The notes under the pieces are model-generated. The model was not told the DNA's origin and did not search any database. It saw only the letters and a program-made list of their open reading frames with translations. A stretch of DNA of 64,000 nt, taken from positions 1 to 64,000 of the forward strand of contig CAYLYX010000012.1 in the NCBI GenBank assembly GCA_964387945.1. Direction: 5' to 3'. Origin of the DNA: Parvicella sp964387945. GTDB lineage: Bacteria; Bacteroidota; Bacteroidia; Flavobacteriales_D; Parvicellaceae. The first letter of the stretch is position 1. The number at the start of each line of letters is the position of its first letter. The position numbers and the translations under genes are program-made. Below, piece by piece: positions 17,582-26,698 of the stretch.

Positions 17582-18449
17582 ATGGAGTAAAAACTAACTT
17601 CATGATTACCGCATGATGATCTGAGAAGCCGACCGTTTCTCCATAGACTTTACGTTTGTTGTCTTCTTTCCAAGACGGACCAATTAAGCATTTGTGAACG
17701 TACTTTAGTTGGAAGTGGGAGGGTAACCAATCGTTGAATAAGAAAAGGTAATCTAACGTGTTTTTCAGCGCTTTTGGTTTTTCCTGCTGAACGTTGTTTT
17801 TGTGAAATTCATTGTCAGACCCAACAATTGAGAGTAACTTTTCATAGTTACTGGAGTCAGCACAGTTAATGTTGAAATCACCTCCAATGATGATCGGAGT
17901 TTTGGTGTTCAGATAAGGTTTGATCAGTTGAGAAATGATCTGATCCGCCTGTTCTAGCGCAATGGATCGGGGAGGCTCACTATTGAGGTGTGTATTTACG
18001 ATCAAAAGTGGAACATTGTTCCAAACCGTGTGAATAAACTGAGCTCCTTTAAATGCTATGCAGTCACTCCCACTGCAATCTTCGTACTTTATAGAGCTCA
18101 TTTGAACGAACGGAGTTTTTGAAAAAATGATCAAGCCGCTATTGGTCTTAAAAGGTTTTCCTTTGGCCGAATTGATCACCGGAGTGTGGTAAGGGTATAG
18201 CTGGTCTAATCCTTGTATCAGTTGATTTCTTCTTTTCTTATGAAACACTTCCTGAAAAAGCAAAATATCAACCGAAGTGTCATTCACCGTAAAGTGATTT
18301 GCAATCGAGTCAACACGTAGTTTCTTTTTACTCTTGGCAAAAACTGGAGCAGGAAGAAGGTGAAGGTTCCAGCTGATAATTTTTAGGGAATCCTGGGAGC
18401 AAAACGAAGCGCTGAAGGAAAGGAATAAAAAAAGTTTGAGCACTCTCAC
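17580..18449 (-). CDS. Secreted endonuclease/exonuclease/phosphatase-family enzyme, sphingomyelinase C-like
   Basis: 289 residues with a signal peptide (MRVLKLFLFL start, cleavage near FCSQD). The EEP metal-phosphodiesterase signature residues are in order: SWNLHLLP at about 26-33, the metal-binding Glu in LLFQEVF, THLNS at about 151-155, GGDFNIN at about 194-200 and the catalytic SDHHAV near the end. The order QEVF, GLIIFSK, EDCSGSDC, KGAQFI resembles bacterial neutral sphingomyelinases (phospholipase C type) more than DNases, so hydrolysis of sphingomyelin or a related phospholipid is likely but not proven. It overlaps the upstream TetR gene by 4 bp and is probably its regulatory target. 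Confidence 0.8.
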   Translation of the reverse strand: MRVLKLFLFLSFSASFCSQDSLKIISWNLHLLPAPVFAKSKKKLRVDSIANHFTVNDTSVDILLFQEVFHKKRRNQLIQGLDQLYPYHTPVINSAKGKPFKTNSGLIIFSKTPFVQMSSIKYEDCSGSDCIAFKGAQFIHTVWNNVPLLIVNTHLNSEPPRSIALEQADQIISQLIKPYLNTKTPIIIGGDFNINCADSSNYEKLLSIVGSDNEFHKNNVQQEKPKALKNTLDYLFLFNDWLPSHFQLKYVHKCLIGPSWKEDNKRKVYGETVGFSDHHAVIMKLVFTP

Positions 18450-19054
18450 CTAGACTCAGGTTTTAGAATCCCATGAAAGCGAGCACTAAAATAACTTTCA
18501 AACAATTCCTGAATGGTAAACGCTTTTTTAGAAAGAAAGTCGGTTTCAAGTATAGCTGTAAAGAAAAGATCATCTCCCGCAGCAAGAAGGGTAGGGTTTA
18601 TTTTGCTGAAATCACCAGACTCGACACCTTCTTTGTAGAATGCTTCAAGTAAGGAAATGCTAAGACCCTTGAGGGTGATCAGTGAATCAAATAAGTGTGG
18701 GAATTCATTTTTTAAATCCTCCAGAAACAAATAGGAGATACCTCCAAAAGAATTAATGACAAGTTCAACCGCCTTTCGGTACCGTCTAGAATAGCTCATT
18801 GAATCATCCGACAAGAAAGATGCAAATTGCTGTATTTCCTCCAGTTTTTTGTTGGTAATGAAAGCGACCATCTCCTCTTTAGAAGAAAAGTATTTGTAAA
18901 TAGTTGCTTTGGATTTCTCAGCAATCTCGCAAATTTCATCAGTCGAAAATACCGAAAATCCTTTTTCAAAAAACACGACACCCAGCTTCGAGGCAATCTC
19001 CAATTGCTTCGATTTATTGTTAATTCTTTTCTTATTGACCGGTGTCCTTCCCAT
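18446..19054 (-). CDS. TetR/AcrR-family transcriptional regulator
   Basis: 202 residues. The N-terminal helix-turn-helix is typical of TetR (FSTDEICEIAEKSKATIYKYFSSKEEM at about 36-60, quoted here as its span with key residues TIYKYF and SKEEM). The C-terminal half is variable and helical, as expected for the ligand-binding domain. The start lies in a basic N-terminus (GRTPVNKKRINNK). It is the first gene of a two-gene minus-strand operon with the secreted phosphodiesterase (4-bp overlap), so it probably represses that operon. No clear palindromic operator is visible in the 200 bp upstream. Confidence 0.9.
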   Translation of the reverse strand: MGRTPVNKKRINNKSKQLEIASKLGVVFFEKGFSVFSTDEICEIAEKSKATIYKYFSSKEEMVAFITNKKLEEIQQFASFLSDDSMSYSRRYRKAVELVINSFGGISYLFLEDLKNEFPHLFDSLITLKGLSISLLEAFYKEGVESGDFSKINPTLLAAGDDLFFTAILETDFLSKKAFTIQELFESYFSARFHGILKPESR

Positions 19055-19164
19055 TTATTCTGTGTACAAATTTAAGAATAATACCATGCCTTCTCCGTTT
19101 GAAAGCGTTATTATTGTGGTTTACAACGGATGCCAAAAGCATACCAAAATAAATTTAAGGGTTT

Positions 19165-19195
19165 TTTGAATTATTGAAAATAATGTTTACTTTTA
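19165..19195 (+). promoter_or_regulatory. Putative promoter of the sprF-like gene
   Basis: TTTG at 19165-19168, a 19-nt spacer, then TACTTTTA at 19188-19195. The second element differs from TAnnTTTG only at the last base. Confidence 0.4.
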
Positions 19196-19256
19196 CGACT
19201 TATTAAAATGAAGAAAACTATAGTTTTTTTAACCTAACTGATTAATAATCAGAACT

Positions 19257-20183
19257 ATGAAGAAAATTTTACTTACACTAACAATTGTAACATCTGGGTT
19301 GTTTGCTTCAGCTCAGCAGGATTATCAGTTCACGCATTACATGTTTGATAATCTTTCGTTCAACCCCGGATACGCTGGAATTACCAAGTCTATTTGTGGA
19401 ACTGCACTATTTAGACAGCAGTGGGCTGGCTTTACTGGTAGACCTCAAACTGGACTAGTGAATGTGCATGCGCCTGTTCAATTCTTGAGAGGAGGGATTG
19501 GATTGACCTATGTGAACGATCAGTTAGGGTTTGAAAAAAATAATATTGCTAGATTATCATACTCTTATCATTTAGGTTTAGGAGCAGGAGATCTTGGTAT
19601 TGGAGTTTCTGCGGGGATTATCCAAAAGAGCATCAATGCCGATTGGATTACTCCAGATGGTACGCCATGGGAAAATGATGCCAGTATTGCTTCAAATAAC
19701 GGAAGTGATTTAGTTCCAGATATCAATTTTGGTGTATTCTATAGAACTAACCAATTGTATATGGGAATTAGTGCAACGCACTTAGGACAGTTTGATATGG
19801 ATCAATTGAATTTGCAGAATGTTCATCACTACTGGATTACAGCAGGGTATAAGTATCAAATCAATCCAGATTGGGTGTTGAGACCATCTATTTTGGCGAA
19901 AACGGATGCAAAATCTACACAAATTGACTTGAATGTTAACGTGTTATTTAGAGATATGGTTTGGGCCGGAGTTTCTTACAGACTCTCGGATGCCATTGCT
20001 CCAATGTTGGGTTACCAAACCAAGGTAGGAGACGGATTATTAAGAATTGGTTATGCTTATGATGTAACCACTTCGCAATTGAAGGGTTATAGTAATGGTT
20101 CGCACGATATAATGTTGAACTATTGCTTTAGCTTAGAGAAACCACCAGTAATACAGAAATCAAAGAATCCTAGATTCTTATAA
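19257..20183 (+). CDS. PorP/SprF-family type IX secretion outer-membrane protein
   Basis: 308 residues, with a signal peptide (MKKILLTLTIVTSGLFASAQQD) followed by the hallmark family start: FTHYMFDNLSFNPGYAGI. The rest is a predicted beta-barrel with the recurrent phrases GGIGLTYVNDQLGF, LGLGAGDLGIG and a C-terminal RIGYAYDVTTSQLKGYSNGSHDIML region. PorP/SprF proteins sit in the outer membrane and help secrete or anchor T9SS substrates that carry type B C-terminal signals. It lies directly upstream of gldKLMN, as in many Bacteroidota. Confidence 0.93.
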   Translation: MKKILLTLTIVTSGLFASAQQDYQFTHYMFDNLSFNPGYAGITKSICGTALFRQQWAGFTGRPQTGLVNVHAPVQFLRGGIGLTYVNDQLGFEKNNIARLSYSYHLGLGAGDLGIGVSAGIIQKSINADWITPDGTPWENDASIASNNGSDLVPDINFGVFYRTNQLYMGISATHLGQFDMDQLNLQNVHHYWITAGYKYQINPDWVLRPSILAKTDAKSTQIDLNVNVLFRDMVWAGVSYRLSDAIAPMLGYQTKVGDGLLRIGYAYDVTTSQLKGYSNGSHDIMLNYCFSLEKPPVIQKSKNPRFL

Positions 20184-20239
20184 ACAAAAAAGTTTTAATA
20201 ATTGAAACCAAAATCATTTAGCTCCGTTATAAGCAGACC

Positions 20240-20274
20240 AAAAGCCATCGGGTAGTTGTTAATTTATGGCTTTT
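20240..20274 (+). terminator. Hairpin between sprF-like gene and gldK
   Basis: Inverted repeat AAAAGCCAT (20240-20248) / ATGGCTTTT (20266-20274), 9 bp with a 17-nt loop. The T-run is short (four), so this may be a weak terminator or attenuator that sets gldK expression below that of the sprF-like gene. Confidence 0.5.
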
Positions 20275-20307
20275 GCACTTAAATGAAGTTAAATTAAAAA
20301 AGGTAGC

Positions 20308-21798
20308 ATGAAAAAGTTGTTGTATTTATTCTTATTCGCCTTACTAGCCTTAGGTAGTTGTGCCGATGGTTCTCGAGGAGAGCTTGTAGGAGTTCTTGGA
20401 AGGAGAGCTTGGTATCATCCAGACCTATATGGTATGCTTTACATTCCTGCTGGAGGTTTCCAAATGGGACAAAGTGATCAGGATGTTCCTTGGGGCGAGT
20501 ATACACGTATGAAAACTGTTTCGGTTCAGGCATTTTACATGGATCAAACAGAGATTTCTAACAACGAGTACCGTCAGTTCGTTTATTGGGTGAGAGACTC
20601 GATAGCCCGAAGAATTCTAGGAGAGGAGATGGGAGCCGATGGATGGTTGATACCTACCTATGATGACGAACTTCAAGAGAAAGATGAGGAAGAATGGATT
20701 TTGGATTGGAGAACTAAGATCGACTATGGCAAACATGTAGATAACGAGCAGTTTCCTTTCTTAGCTCCGATGTTCTTAAACCCCTCTGATCGTTTCTATG
20801 GTAGGATGGAAATAGATACTAGAGAGCTAATGTTCGAGTATTATTGGGTAGACATGAAAGAGGCTGCCGTTAAAGGTAGACCGCTTGTTAAGAAGATTTC
20901 GAATGAAGCTTACGACAATGATGAACACCCAGATCACCGTAACGAAATGAAGAATGGATACCTTCCATTCCCTCAGGATCCTACCATCCAAAGAGGTAAA
21001 GACTTAAATTTAGGTTATAGAAATTCCAAAGGTCAGAACAATGCGATTCGTGGTCATGAGGATAGATCGAGGTTTATTATTAAAGAGATCATTAACGTTT
21101 ACCCAGATACACTTTGTTGGATTCATGACTTTACCTATAGTTTCAACGAACCAATGACTAACATGTATTTCTGGCACGTGGCTTACGATAACTACCCAGT
21201 AGTGGGAGTTACATGGCAGCAGGCAAATGCATTCAATGTTTGGAGAACACAGTTGTTAAACAACTGGAGAAGTGCTCAATGGGAAACTTACGTTCAGGAC
21301 TTTAGATTACCTACAGAAGCTGAGTGGGAATACGCAGCAAGAGGTGGTTTAGACTTGAGTCCATACCCTTGGGGTGGTCCATACATCAGAAACTCTAGAG
21401 GATGTTTCTTGGGTAACTTTAAGCCAATGAGAGGGCGTTATATGGAAGATGGAGGTTTCCACACCGTTGAAGTTACCTCTTACCACCCGAATGACTATGG
21501 TTTATACTGTATGGCAGGAAACGTTGCAGAATGGTGTAGCACGGCTTACGATGAGTCAGTTTACGAGTTCTCTCATGACCTGAACCCACAGTATACTTAT
21601 AATGCGTTGGATCACGATCCGCCATCAATGAAGCGAAAAGTAATTAGAGGTGGTTCATGGAAAGATATAGGATATTATCTACAGACAGGTACAAGAACTT
21701 ACGAGTACCAAGATTCTGCTAAGTCCTATGTTGGATACAGAAGCGTGATGTCTTACCTAGGAAGAGGTGGACCAAACAAAGATGAGGGAGGAATTTAA
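20308..21798 (+). CDS. gldK: T9SS ring lipoprotein GldK
   Basis: 496 residues. The signal peptide ends in a lipobox (LGSC, Cys18). The remainder is the SUMF1/formylglycine-generating-enzyme-like fold typical of GldK/PorK, with IPAGGFQMGQ at about 47-56, DQTEISNNEYRQFV at about 80-93, RLPTEAEWEYAARGG near 333-347, GNVAEW and a C-terminal RGGSWKD. GldK forms, with GldN, the periplasmic ring of the type IX secretion system under the outer membrane. It is the first gene of gldKLMN, and the length matches PorK (about 490). Confidence 0.95.
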   Translation: MKKLLYLFLFALLALGSCADGSRGELVGVLGRRAWYHPDLYGMLYIPAGGFQMGQSDQDVPWGEYTRMKTVSVQAFYMDQTEISNNEYRQFVYWVRDSIARRILGEEMGADGWLIPTYDDELQEKDEEEWILDWRTKIDYGKHVDNEQFPFLAPMFLNPSDRFYGRMEIDTRELMFEYYWVDMKEAAVKGRPLVKKISNEAYDNDEHPDHRNEMKNGYLPFPQDPTIQRGKDLNLGYRNSKGQNNAIRGHEDRSRFIIKEIINVYPDTLCWIHDFTYSFNEPMTNMYFWHVAYDNYPVVGVTWQQANAFNVWRTQLLNNWRSAQWETYVQDFRLPTEAEWEYAARGGLDLSPYPWGGPYIRNSRGCFLGNFKPMRGRYMEDGGFHTVEVTSYHPNDYGLYCMAGNVAEWCSTAYDESVYEFSHDLNPQYTYNALDHDPPSMKRKVIRGGSWKDIGYYLQTGTRTYEYQDSAKSYVGYRSVMSYLGRGGPNKDEGGI

Positions 21799-21880
21799 TC
21801 TTACCCTTATTCTTGAACCAGTGAAATAAGCAAATCAGTAAAATCAAATAATAATTGTCTAACTAAAAAAGCAAGGAAAA

Positions 21881-22714
21881 ATGAGTGGAAATGGATTTTT
21901 CGCAAGTAAGCGATTTAAAAACATCATGAAGTTCGTATACGGATGGGGTGGTGCGATCGTAATCGTAGGAGCATTATTTAAAATTTTGCACTTACCAGGT
22001 GCAAACTTAATGTTGATTGTTGGTCTTCTTACGGAGGCAGCGATCTTCTTTATCTCGGCATTTGAGCCGTTACACGAGGAGGTGGATTGGACGTTGGTTT
22101 ATCCTGAATTAGCAATGGGACACGCTCAGGATACACACGAAGCGTTACCAGAAGTTGAAGATTTGGATGAAATCGAAGAAGGAGATGATCTTTCTATTGT
22201 TGAACAATTGGATGGTATGTTAGCTGAAGCTAAGATCGAGCCAGAATTGATTCAGTCTTTAGGAGATGGATTGAGAAGTTTATCTTCTACAGCATCTGGA
22301 ATGGGAGATCTTTCTAAAGCTACTGCAGCAACAGATGAATTTGTTGGAAATATTCAGTCGGCTTCATCAAAAGTAGGGGCATTATCTGATGCTTACGCTA
22401 AAGCGTCTGAATCTCTAATGGGATTAGCTAATACTGAAGATGCTGGAACTTCTTTTGGAGAGCAAATGACAAAAGTTTCTGGAAACTTAGCAGCTCTAAA
22501 CAATGTTTATGAAATGCAACTGAAAGGAGCTACAGATCACTTGAATGCAACTGAGCAAATGTACGGAGGTATTACTGAGTTGATGACGAACTTACACTCA
22601 TCACTTGACGATACGAAGAAGTATAAAGAAACAATGGCTGAACTAAGTAAAAACTTAACAGCGTTGAATACTGTTTACGGTAACATGCTGAATGCTATGA
22701 ACGTTAAGGCTTAA
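21881..22714 (+). CDS. gldL: T9SS/gliding motor protein GldL
   Basis: 277 residues. Two transmembrane helices lie near the N-terminus (about 18-36 and 42-62), with the conserved HLPGAN turn and a buried glutamate (E52 in GLLTEAAIF) that corresponds to the proton-pathway Glu of GldL in the GldLM rotary motor. The rest is an acidic, helical cytoplasmic domain. GldL and GldM convert proton motive force to rotation in the inner membrane. It lies 82 bp after gldK and 64 bp before gldM. Confidence 0.94.
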   Translation: MSGNGFFASKRFKNIMKFVYGWGGAIVIVGALFKILHLPGANLMLIVGLLTEAAIFFISAFEPLHEEVDWTLVYPELAMGHAQDTHEALPEVEDLDEIEEGDDLSIVEQLDGMLAEAKIEPELIQSLGDGLRSLSSTASGMGDLSKATAATDEFVGNIQSASSKVGALSDAYAKASESLMGLANTEDAGTSFGEQMTKVSGNLAALNNVYEMQLKGATDHLNATEQMYGGITELMTNLHSSLDDTKKYKETMAELSKNLTALNTVYGNMLNAMNVKA

Positions 22715-22778
22715 TGGTTAATTAGGTAACTGTATTAATTCACGAATTACATTATTAATCATTTAAAATTAATTAACT

Positions 22779-24536
22779 ATGGCAGGAGGTAAGGAAACCC
22801 CAAGACAGAAGATGATTGGTCTGATGTACCTGGTATTGATGGCCATGCTTGCAATGAACGTATCCAAAGAGGTAATTAACGCGTTCGTTACACTAAACAA
22901 TAACATCGATGTCGCAAACCGTGACGCTATTTATGCAAACGGAAAAATCATCGAAGATTTGTTAGGGAAATCAAAAAGCCCTGAGGCAAGCGAGAAAGAA
23001 AAAGCTGAAGCTAAAATGTGGTATGACAGAGCAATTACTGTGCATAACATGTCTAGAAACACAGCGAATTTCTTTATGAATGAAGCAAATGCTATGTTGG
23101 CTGAAGGACAACCTGGAGAATGGGTTGAAGACGCAGGTGACGGATTTTTATCAATCAAGGATTTGATTCATCATGAATACGAAAAGAAAGATGATTACGA
23201 TATTCCTACAAGGTTGTTTGTAGGTGATAATCACGCTAGTATTAACGAAAGAGGGACGAAATTGAAGTCTACCTTAGAGAATTATAGAGATTCTCTTTGT
23301 ATCATGATTGCTGATAAGGCAAAAGAAGATGGTACAGGTAACTATTCATTTTCACCACCAGAAGGTTTGGTAAAAGCAAATCAAACAGATACGGCATGGA
23401 TTACCGGTTTGGATGAAGCTTTGACTACTGTTAAACTTGAAGATCAGGCAGCAATTAAGGAAATTTACAGAATCCTTACTGTTCCTGAAGAAGTAGAGAA
23501 CCACGGTGAAAGCTACCCTTGGCAAGCAGGTCAGTTTGACCACGCTCCAATGGCTGCAGCAGCTGCGATCTTTACAGGTATCAAGTCTAAAGTTATCCAA
23601 GCGGAAAAAGTGGCACTTGCTAACTTCGGTGAGCAAAGTCAAGCTCCACCGTTTACGTTTAACAAGATTGAACCGTTATCATTTGCATCTACTGCTTACA
23701 TCAACCAAGGAGATTCTTTGGCGATGAGAGTAATGGTTGCAGCGTACGATTCAACTGCTGATACTGAGATCAGATACTGGGTGGATGATTCAACTTTTGC
23801 TGAAGCTAACATGAAGCAATCAGGAAAGAATGAAGTAACCCTAGCTGGAGGAGTTGGTGATCACTACGTTTATGGTCAAATTGCCGTTGAAACCAAGAGT
23901 GGTAAGGAATGGAAGAACTTTAAGCCGTTTAAATATTCGGTTGGTTCTCCAAACGCTGCGATTTCGGCATACGATTTGAATGTATTGTACGCAGGATGGA
24001 AAAACAGACTTAAAGTTTCTGCTGGTGGATTTGATCCATCAACTGTATCAGTATCTTGTAGTGGATGTGATGGAATCAGTAAAGAAGGAGACTTCTGGGT
24101 TGCAAAAGCATCTAAAGTTGGTAAAACAGCTACAATTTCTGTTTCAGCGAAAGACAAGGATGGAAAGTCGGTAAGTTTAACATCAGAAGAGTTTAGAATC
24201 TTCCCTCTTCCAAAACCTACACCTAAGTATGGTGGGGTTGGAGTTGAGTCGAGTTCTATCTCTGCAACGATTGCAAAACTTGGACCTCCATTACAAGCAG
24301 ATTTAAGTGGTTCGCCTCTTAATGTTGAATGGAAAATTACAGGATTTGAAATGCTAGTAGTGAAAAACGGTAAAGTTTCTAAATTGACGTCTTCTTCAAA
24401 CAAGATGACATCAGACATGAAATCGGCACTTAACACCTTAGGTAAGGGATCAAGTTTGACATTAACTAACATTAAAGCCGCAGGACCTTCAGGTAAGTCA
24501 GTTCCAATTGGAGCACTTGCTTTTGTCCTTAACTAA
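22779..24536 (+). CDS. gldM: T9SS/gliding motor protein GldM (copy in the gldKLMN cluster)
   Basis: 585 residues, longer than the roughly 515 of studied GldM/PorM. A short cytoplasmic start (MAGGKETPRQKM) carries Arg9, which pairs with the GldL glutamate. One transmembrane helix (about 14-33) is followed by SKEVINAF. The periplasmic part keeps the GldM pattern: an N-terminal helical domain, WQAGQFDHAPM near 244-254, the D2/D3 beta domains (SVGSPNA, LNVLYAG) and a C-terminal domain after LPLPKP. A paralog lies at 26699-28444 with the same first 30 residues nearly unchanged. Confidence 0.95.
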   Translation: MAGGKETPRQKMIGLMYLVLMAMLAMNVSKEVINAFVTLNNNIDVANRDAIYANGKIIEDLLGKSKSPEASEKEKAEAKMWYDRAITVHNMSRNTANFFMNEANAMLAEGQPGEWVEDAGDGFLSIKDLIHHEYEKKDDYDIPTRLFVGDNHASINERGTKLKSTLENYRDSLCIMIADKAKEDGTGNYSFSPPEGLVKANQTDTAWITGLDEALTTVKLEDQAAIKEIYRILTVPEEVENHGESYPWQAGQFDHAPMAAAAAIFTGIKSKVIQAEKVALANFGEQSQAPPFTFNKIEPLSFASTAYINQGDSLAMRVMVAAYDSTADTEIRYWVDDSTFAEANMKQSGKNEVTLAGGVGDHYVYGQIAVETKSGKEWKNFKPFKYSVGSPNAAISAYDLNVLYAGWKNRLKVSAGGFDPSTVSVSCSGCDGISKEGDFWVAKASKVGKTATISVSAKDKDGKSVSLTSEEFRIFPLPKPTPKYGGVGVESSSISATIAKLGPPLQADLSGSPLNVEWKITGFEMLVVKNGKVSKLTSSSNKMTSDMKSALNTLGKGSSLTLTNIKAAGPSGKSVPIGALAFVLN

Positions 24537-24548
24537 AAATTAAAGAAC

Positions 24549-25484
24549 ATGATTTTAAGAAGATTAACTGAAACCACCGCCTTACTTCTTTTGTCAATTT
24601 CTGCATTCGCTCAGTTACCATCTACTGGTGTAAGTGATAACTCGGGTGTTTTGGATGGAGTGTACGTTCAAGAACACATTCCTACAAAACGAGTTATTAG
24701 CTATGCTCACCTACGTGAAGCTGATGTAATGTGGTCTAAAAGAGTATGGAGAACAATTGATCTTCGTGAAAAGCAAAATCACCCGCTTTATTATCCACTG
24801 GAGCCTATCTCGGATAGAATGTCTCTATTTGATGTAATGAAGTATGGAGCTTTAACGGAAGGAAGTTTGACCTTGTATGAACCAAAGCTTACAGCTACTG
24901 GTACAGACGATCAGTTCAGATATCCTTTGTTGAAACAATCAGGTGAAACTGATGATGAGTTCCAACTTCGAAAAATGTCATTGTTTGGTGAGAAAGAAAC
25001 CATTCCGGTCTTTAATGACGATGGATCTTTTAAGTATGATGCTAACGGTAACCAGGTGTTTATCGATACCGTTTCTTACTACGAAACAAGAGATATTATC
25101 AAGTATGAGATCAAAGAAGATTGGTTTTTTGATAAGCAAAGATCAGTGATGGATGTTAGAATTATCGGAATCTCTCCCATTGTTTATTTCGTTGAGAAGA
25201 GTTCAGGAAACGTTTTGGGTACGAAAAACCTATTTTGGTTATACTTCCCAGAGTGTAGATATGTCTTCCAAAACTTCTTCGTGTACAATCCGCACAACGA
25301 TGCGCAACGAATGAGTTTTGACGATTTATTCTGGAAACGAGATTTTAATAGCTATATCCACAAAGAGAGTAACGTTTATGACAGAACGGTTTCTCCAAAC
25401 TGGAAAGGTGTGGATGCTTTGCTAGAATCAGAAAAGATCAAAGGAGAAATGTTCAGAATGGAACATGATCTTTGGAACTTGTAA
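24549..25484 (+). CDS. gldN: T9SS/gliding protein GldN
   Basis: 311 residues with a signal peptide (cleavage near ISAFAQLP). The GldN/PorN family pattern is clear: VMWSKRVWRTIDLREKQN at about 58-75, YYPLEP, WFFDKQRSVMDVRIIGI near 190-206 and an FWLYFPECRYVFQNF block near 228-242. GldN binds GldK in the periplasmic ring. It starts 12 bp after gldM and ends the gldKLMN transcript at a strong terminator. A close paralog follows at 25615. Confidence 0.95.
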   Translation: MILRRLTETTALLLLSISAFAQLPSTGVSDNSGVLDGVYVQEHIPTKRVISYAHLREADVMWSKRVWRTIDLREKQNHPLYYPLEPISDRMSLFDVMKYGALTEGSLTLYEPKLTATGTDDQFRYPLLKQSGETDDEFQLRKMSLFGEKETIPVFNDDGSFKYDANGNQVFIDTVSYYETRDIIKYEIKEDWFFDKQRSVMDVRIIGISPIVYFVEKSSGNVLGTKNLFWLYFPECRYVFQNFFVYNPHNDAQRMSFDDLFWKRDFNSYIHKESNVYDRTVSPNWKGVDALLESEKIKGEMFRMEHDLWNL

Positions 25485-25506
25485 GAGTTAGATATATTAT
25501 TTGATA

Positions 25507-25544
25507 AAATCCAGGTATTCGAAAGAGTATCTGGATTTTTTTTT
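25507..25544 (+). terminator. Rho-independent terminator after gldN
   Basis: A 14-bp stem (25507-25520 with 25525-25538, two wobble pairs) closed by a GAAA tetraloop and followed by a run of T residues. It ends the gldKLMN unit before the second gldN. Confidence 0.9.
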
Positions 25545-25614
25545 CTCCTAATTGTACCATTTTCAACGTTCCGTGGTTATGATTTATAGACCGATAAACC
25601 TATAAACATAACCT

Positions 25615-26553
25615 ATGATTTTAAGAAGATTAACCGAAACCACCACCTTACTTCTTTTATCATTAAATGTATCAGCTCAGATGCCCATTAGCGCAGGAGG
25701 AAATCCTGGAGGCGTTCTGAGTCAACCAACGATTCAACACACCATACCTACCAAACGAGTCATCCCCTACACGTATTTGGTCGAAAGAGATGTCATGTGG
25801 TCCAAACGGATTTGGCGAACCATTGACCTCAGACAGAAGCAGAATTTTCCGTTGTACTATCCGCTCGAACCGATTGACCAAGACCGCATGTGCTTATATG
25901 ACGTGATCAAATGGGGAGCTTTAACAGAAGGAAGTCTAACCTTGTATGAACCTAAACTTACCGCTACTGGAACAGATGATCAGTTCAGATACCCAGTTCT
26001 GAAGCAATCTGGAGAAACGAATGAAGAATTCCAATATCGGATAATGCTATTGTTCGGAGAGAAAGAGCAGCTTCCGGAATTTAATGAAGATGGCTCATTC
26101 AAGTATGATGAGAACGGTGATCAGGTTTTTATAGACACCGTTGATATGTATGAAGCCAGAGACATCATTAAGTACGAACTAAAAGAAGATTGGTTTTTTG
26201 ACAAGCAGCGTTCTGTGATGGACGTGCGGATCATTGGCATATCGCCAGTCGTTTATTACACAGACGAGAATAGCGGCAACGTGTTGGGAACCAAGAATTT
26301 GTTTTGGTTATATTTTCCAGAGTGTAGGTACGTTTTTCAAAATTTTGCAGTCTATAATCCGCATAACGATTCCCATCGGATGAGTTTTGATGATTTGTTC
26401 TGGAAGCGGGATTTCAATAGCTATATTCACAAGGAGAGTAACATTTACGATCGAACCACATCCCCTAACTGGAAAGGAGTTGACGCACTTTTAGAGTCTG
26501 AGCGCGTCAAAGGAGAGATGTTTAAGATGGAGCACGATCTTTGGAATTTATAG
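25615..26553 (+). CDS. Second GldN (GldN/GldO paralog)
   Basis: 312 residues, aligning along its whole length with the gldN product next door: the same MILRRLTETT start, VMWSKRIWRTIDLRQKQN, WFFDKQRSVMDVRIIGI and YFPECRYVFQNF blocks. Differences cluster in the signal-peptide-proximal part (about residues 20-45) and near 150-165. Codon choice differs widely from gldN, so the duplication is not recent at DNA level. Flavobacterium johnsoniae has an analogous gldN-gldO pair with partly redundant function. This copy is bracketed by terminators, so it must have its own promoter; I see no convincing one. Confidence 0.93.
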   Translation: MILRRLTETTTLLLLSLNVSAQMPISAGGNPGGVLSQPTIQHTIPTKRVIPYTYLVERDVMWSKRIWRTIDLRQKQNFPLYYPLEPIDQDRMCLYDVIKWGALTEGSLTLYEPKLTATGTDDQFRYPVLKQSGETNEEFQYRIMLLFGEKEQLPEFNEDGSFKYDENGDQVFIDTVDMYEARDIIKYELKEDWFFDKQRSVMDVRIIGISPVVYYTDENSGNVLGTKNLFWLYFPECRYVFQNFAVYNPHNDSHRMSFDDLFWKRDFNSYIHKESNIYDRTTSPNWKGVDALLESERVKGEMFKMEHDLWNL

Positions 26554-26562
26554 TCATTTTTT

Positions 26563-26595
26563 AGGGTATGGTTTTAAAAAAACTGTACCCTTTTT
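26563..26595 (+). terminator. Rho-independent terminator after second gldN
   Basis: AGGGTA..GTTT / AAAC..TACCCT stem with an A-rich loop and a T5 tail. Confidence 0.8.
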
Positions 26596-26698
26596 CGTTT
26601 ACCACATTGTATTAGTAAATCAGACATCGTCCGGGGATAGCTGATAATTAGGTTGTATTGATTCACAAAACTTAATTATTCACTTAAAACTTAAAGTT

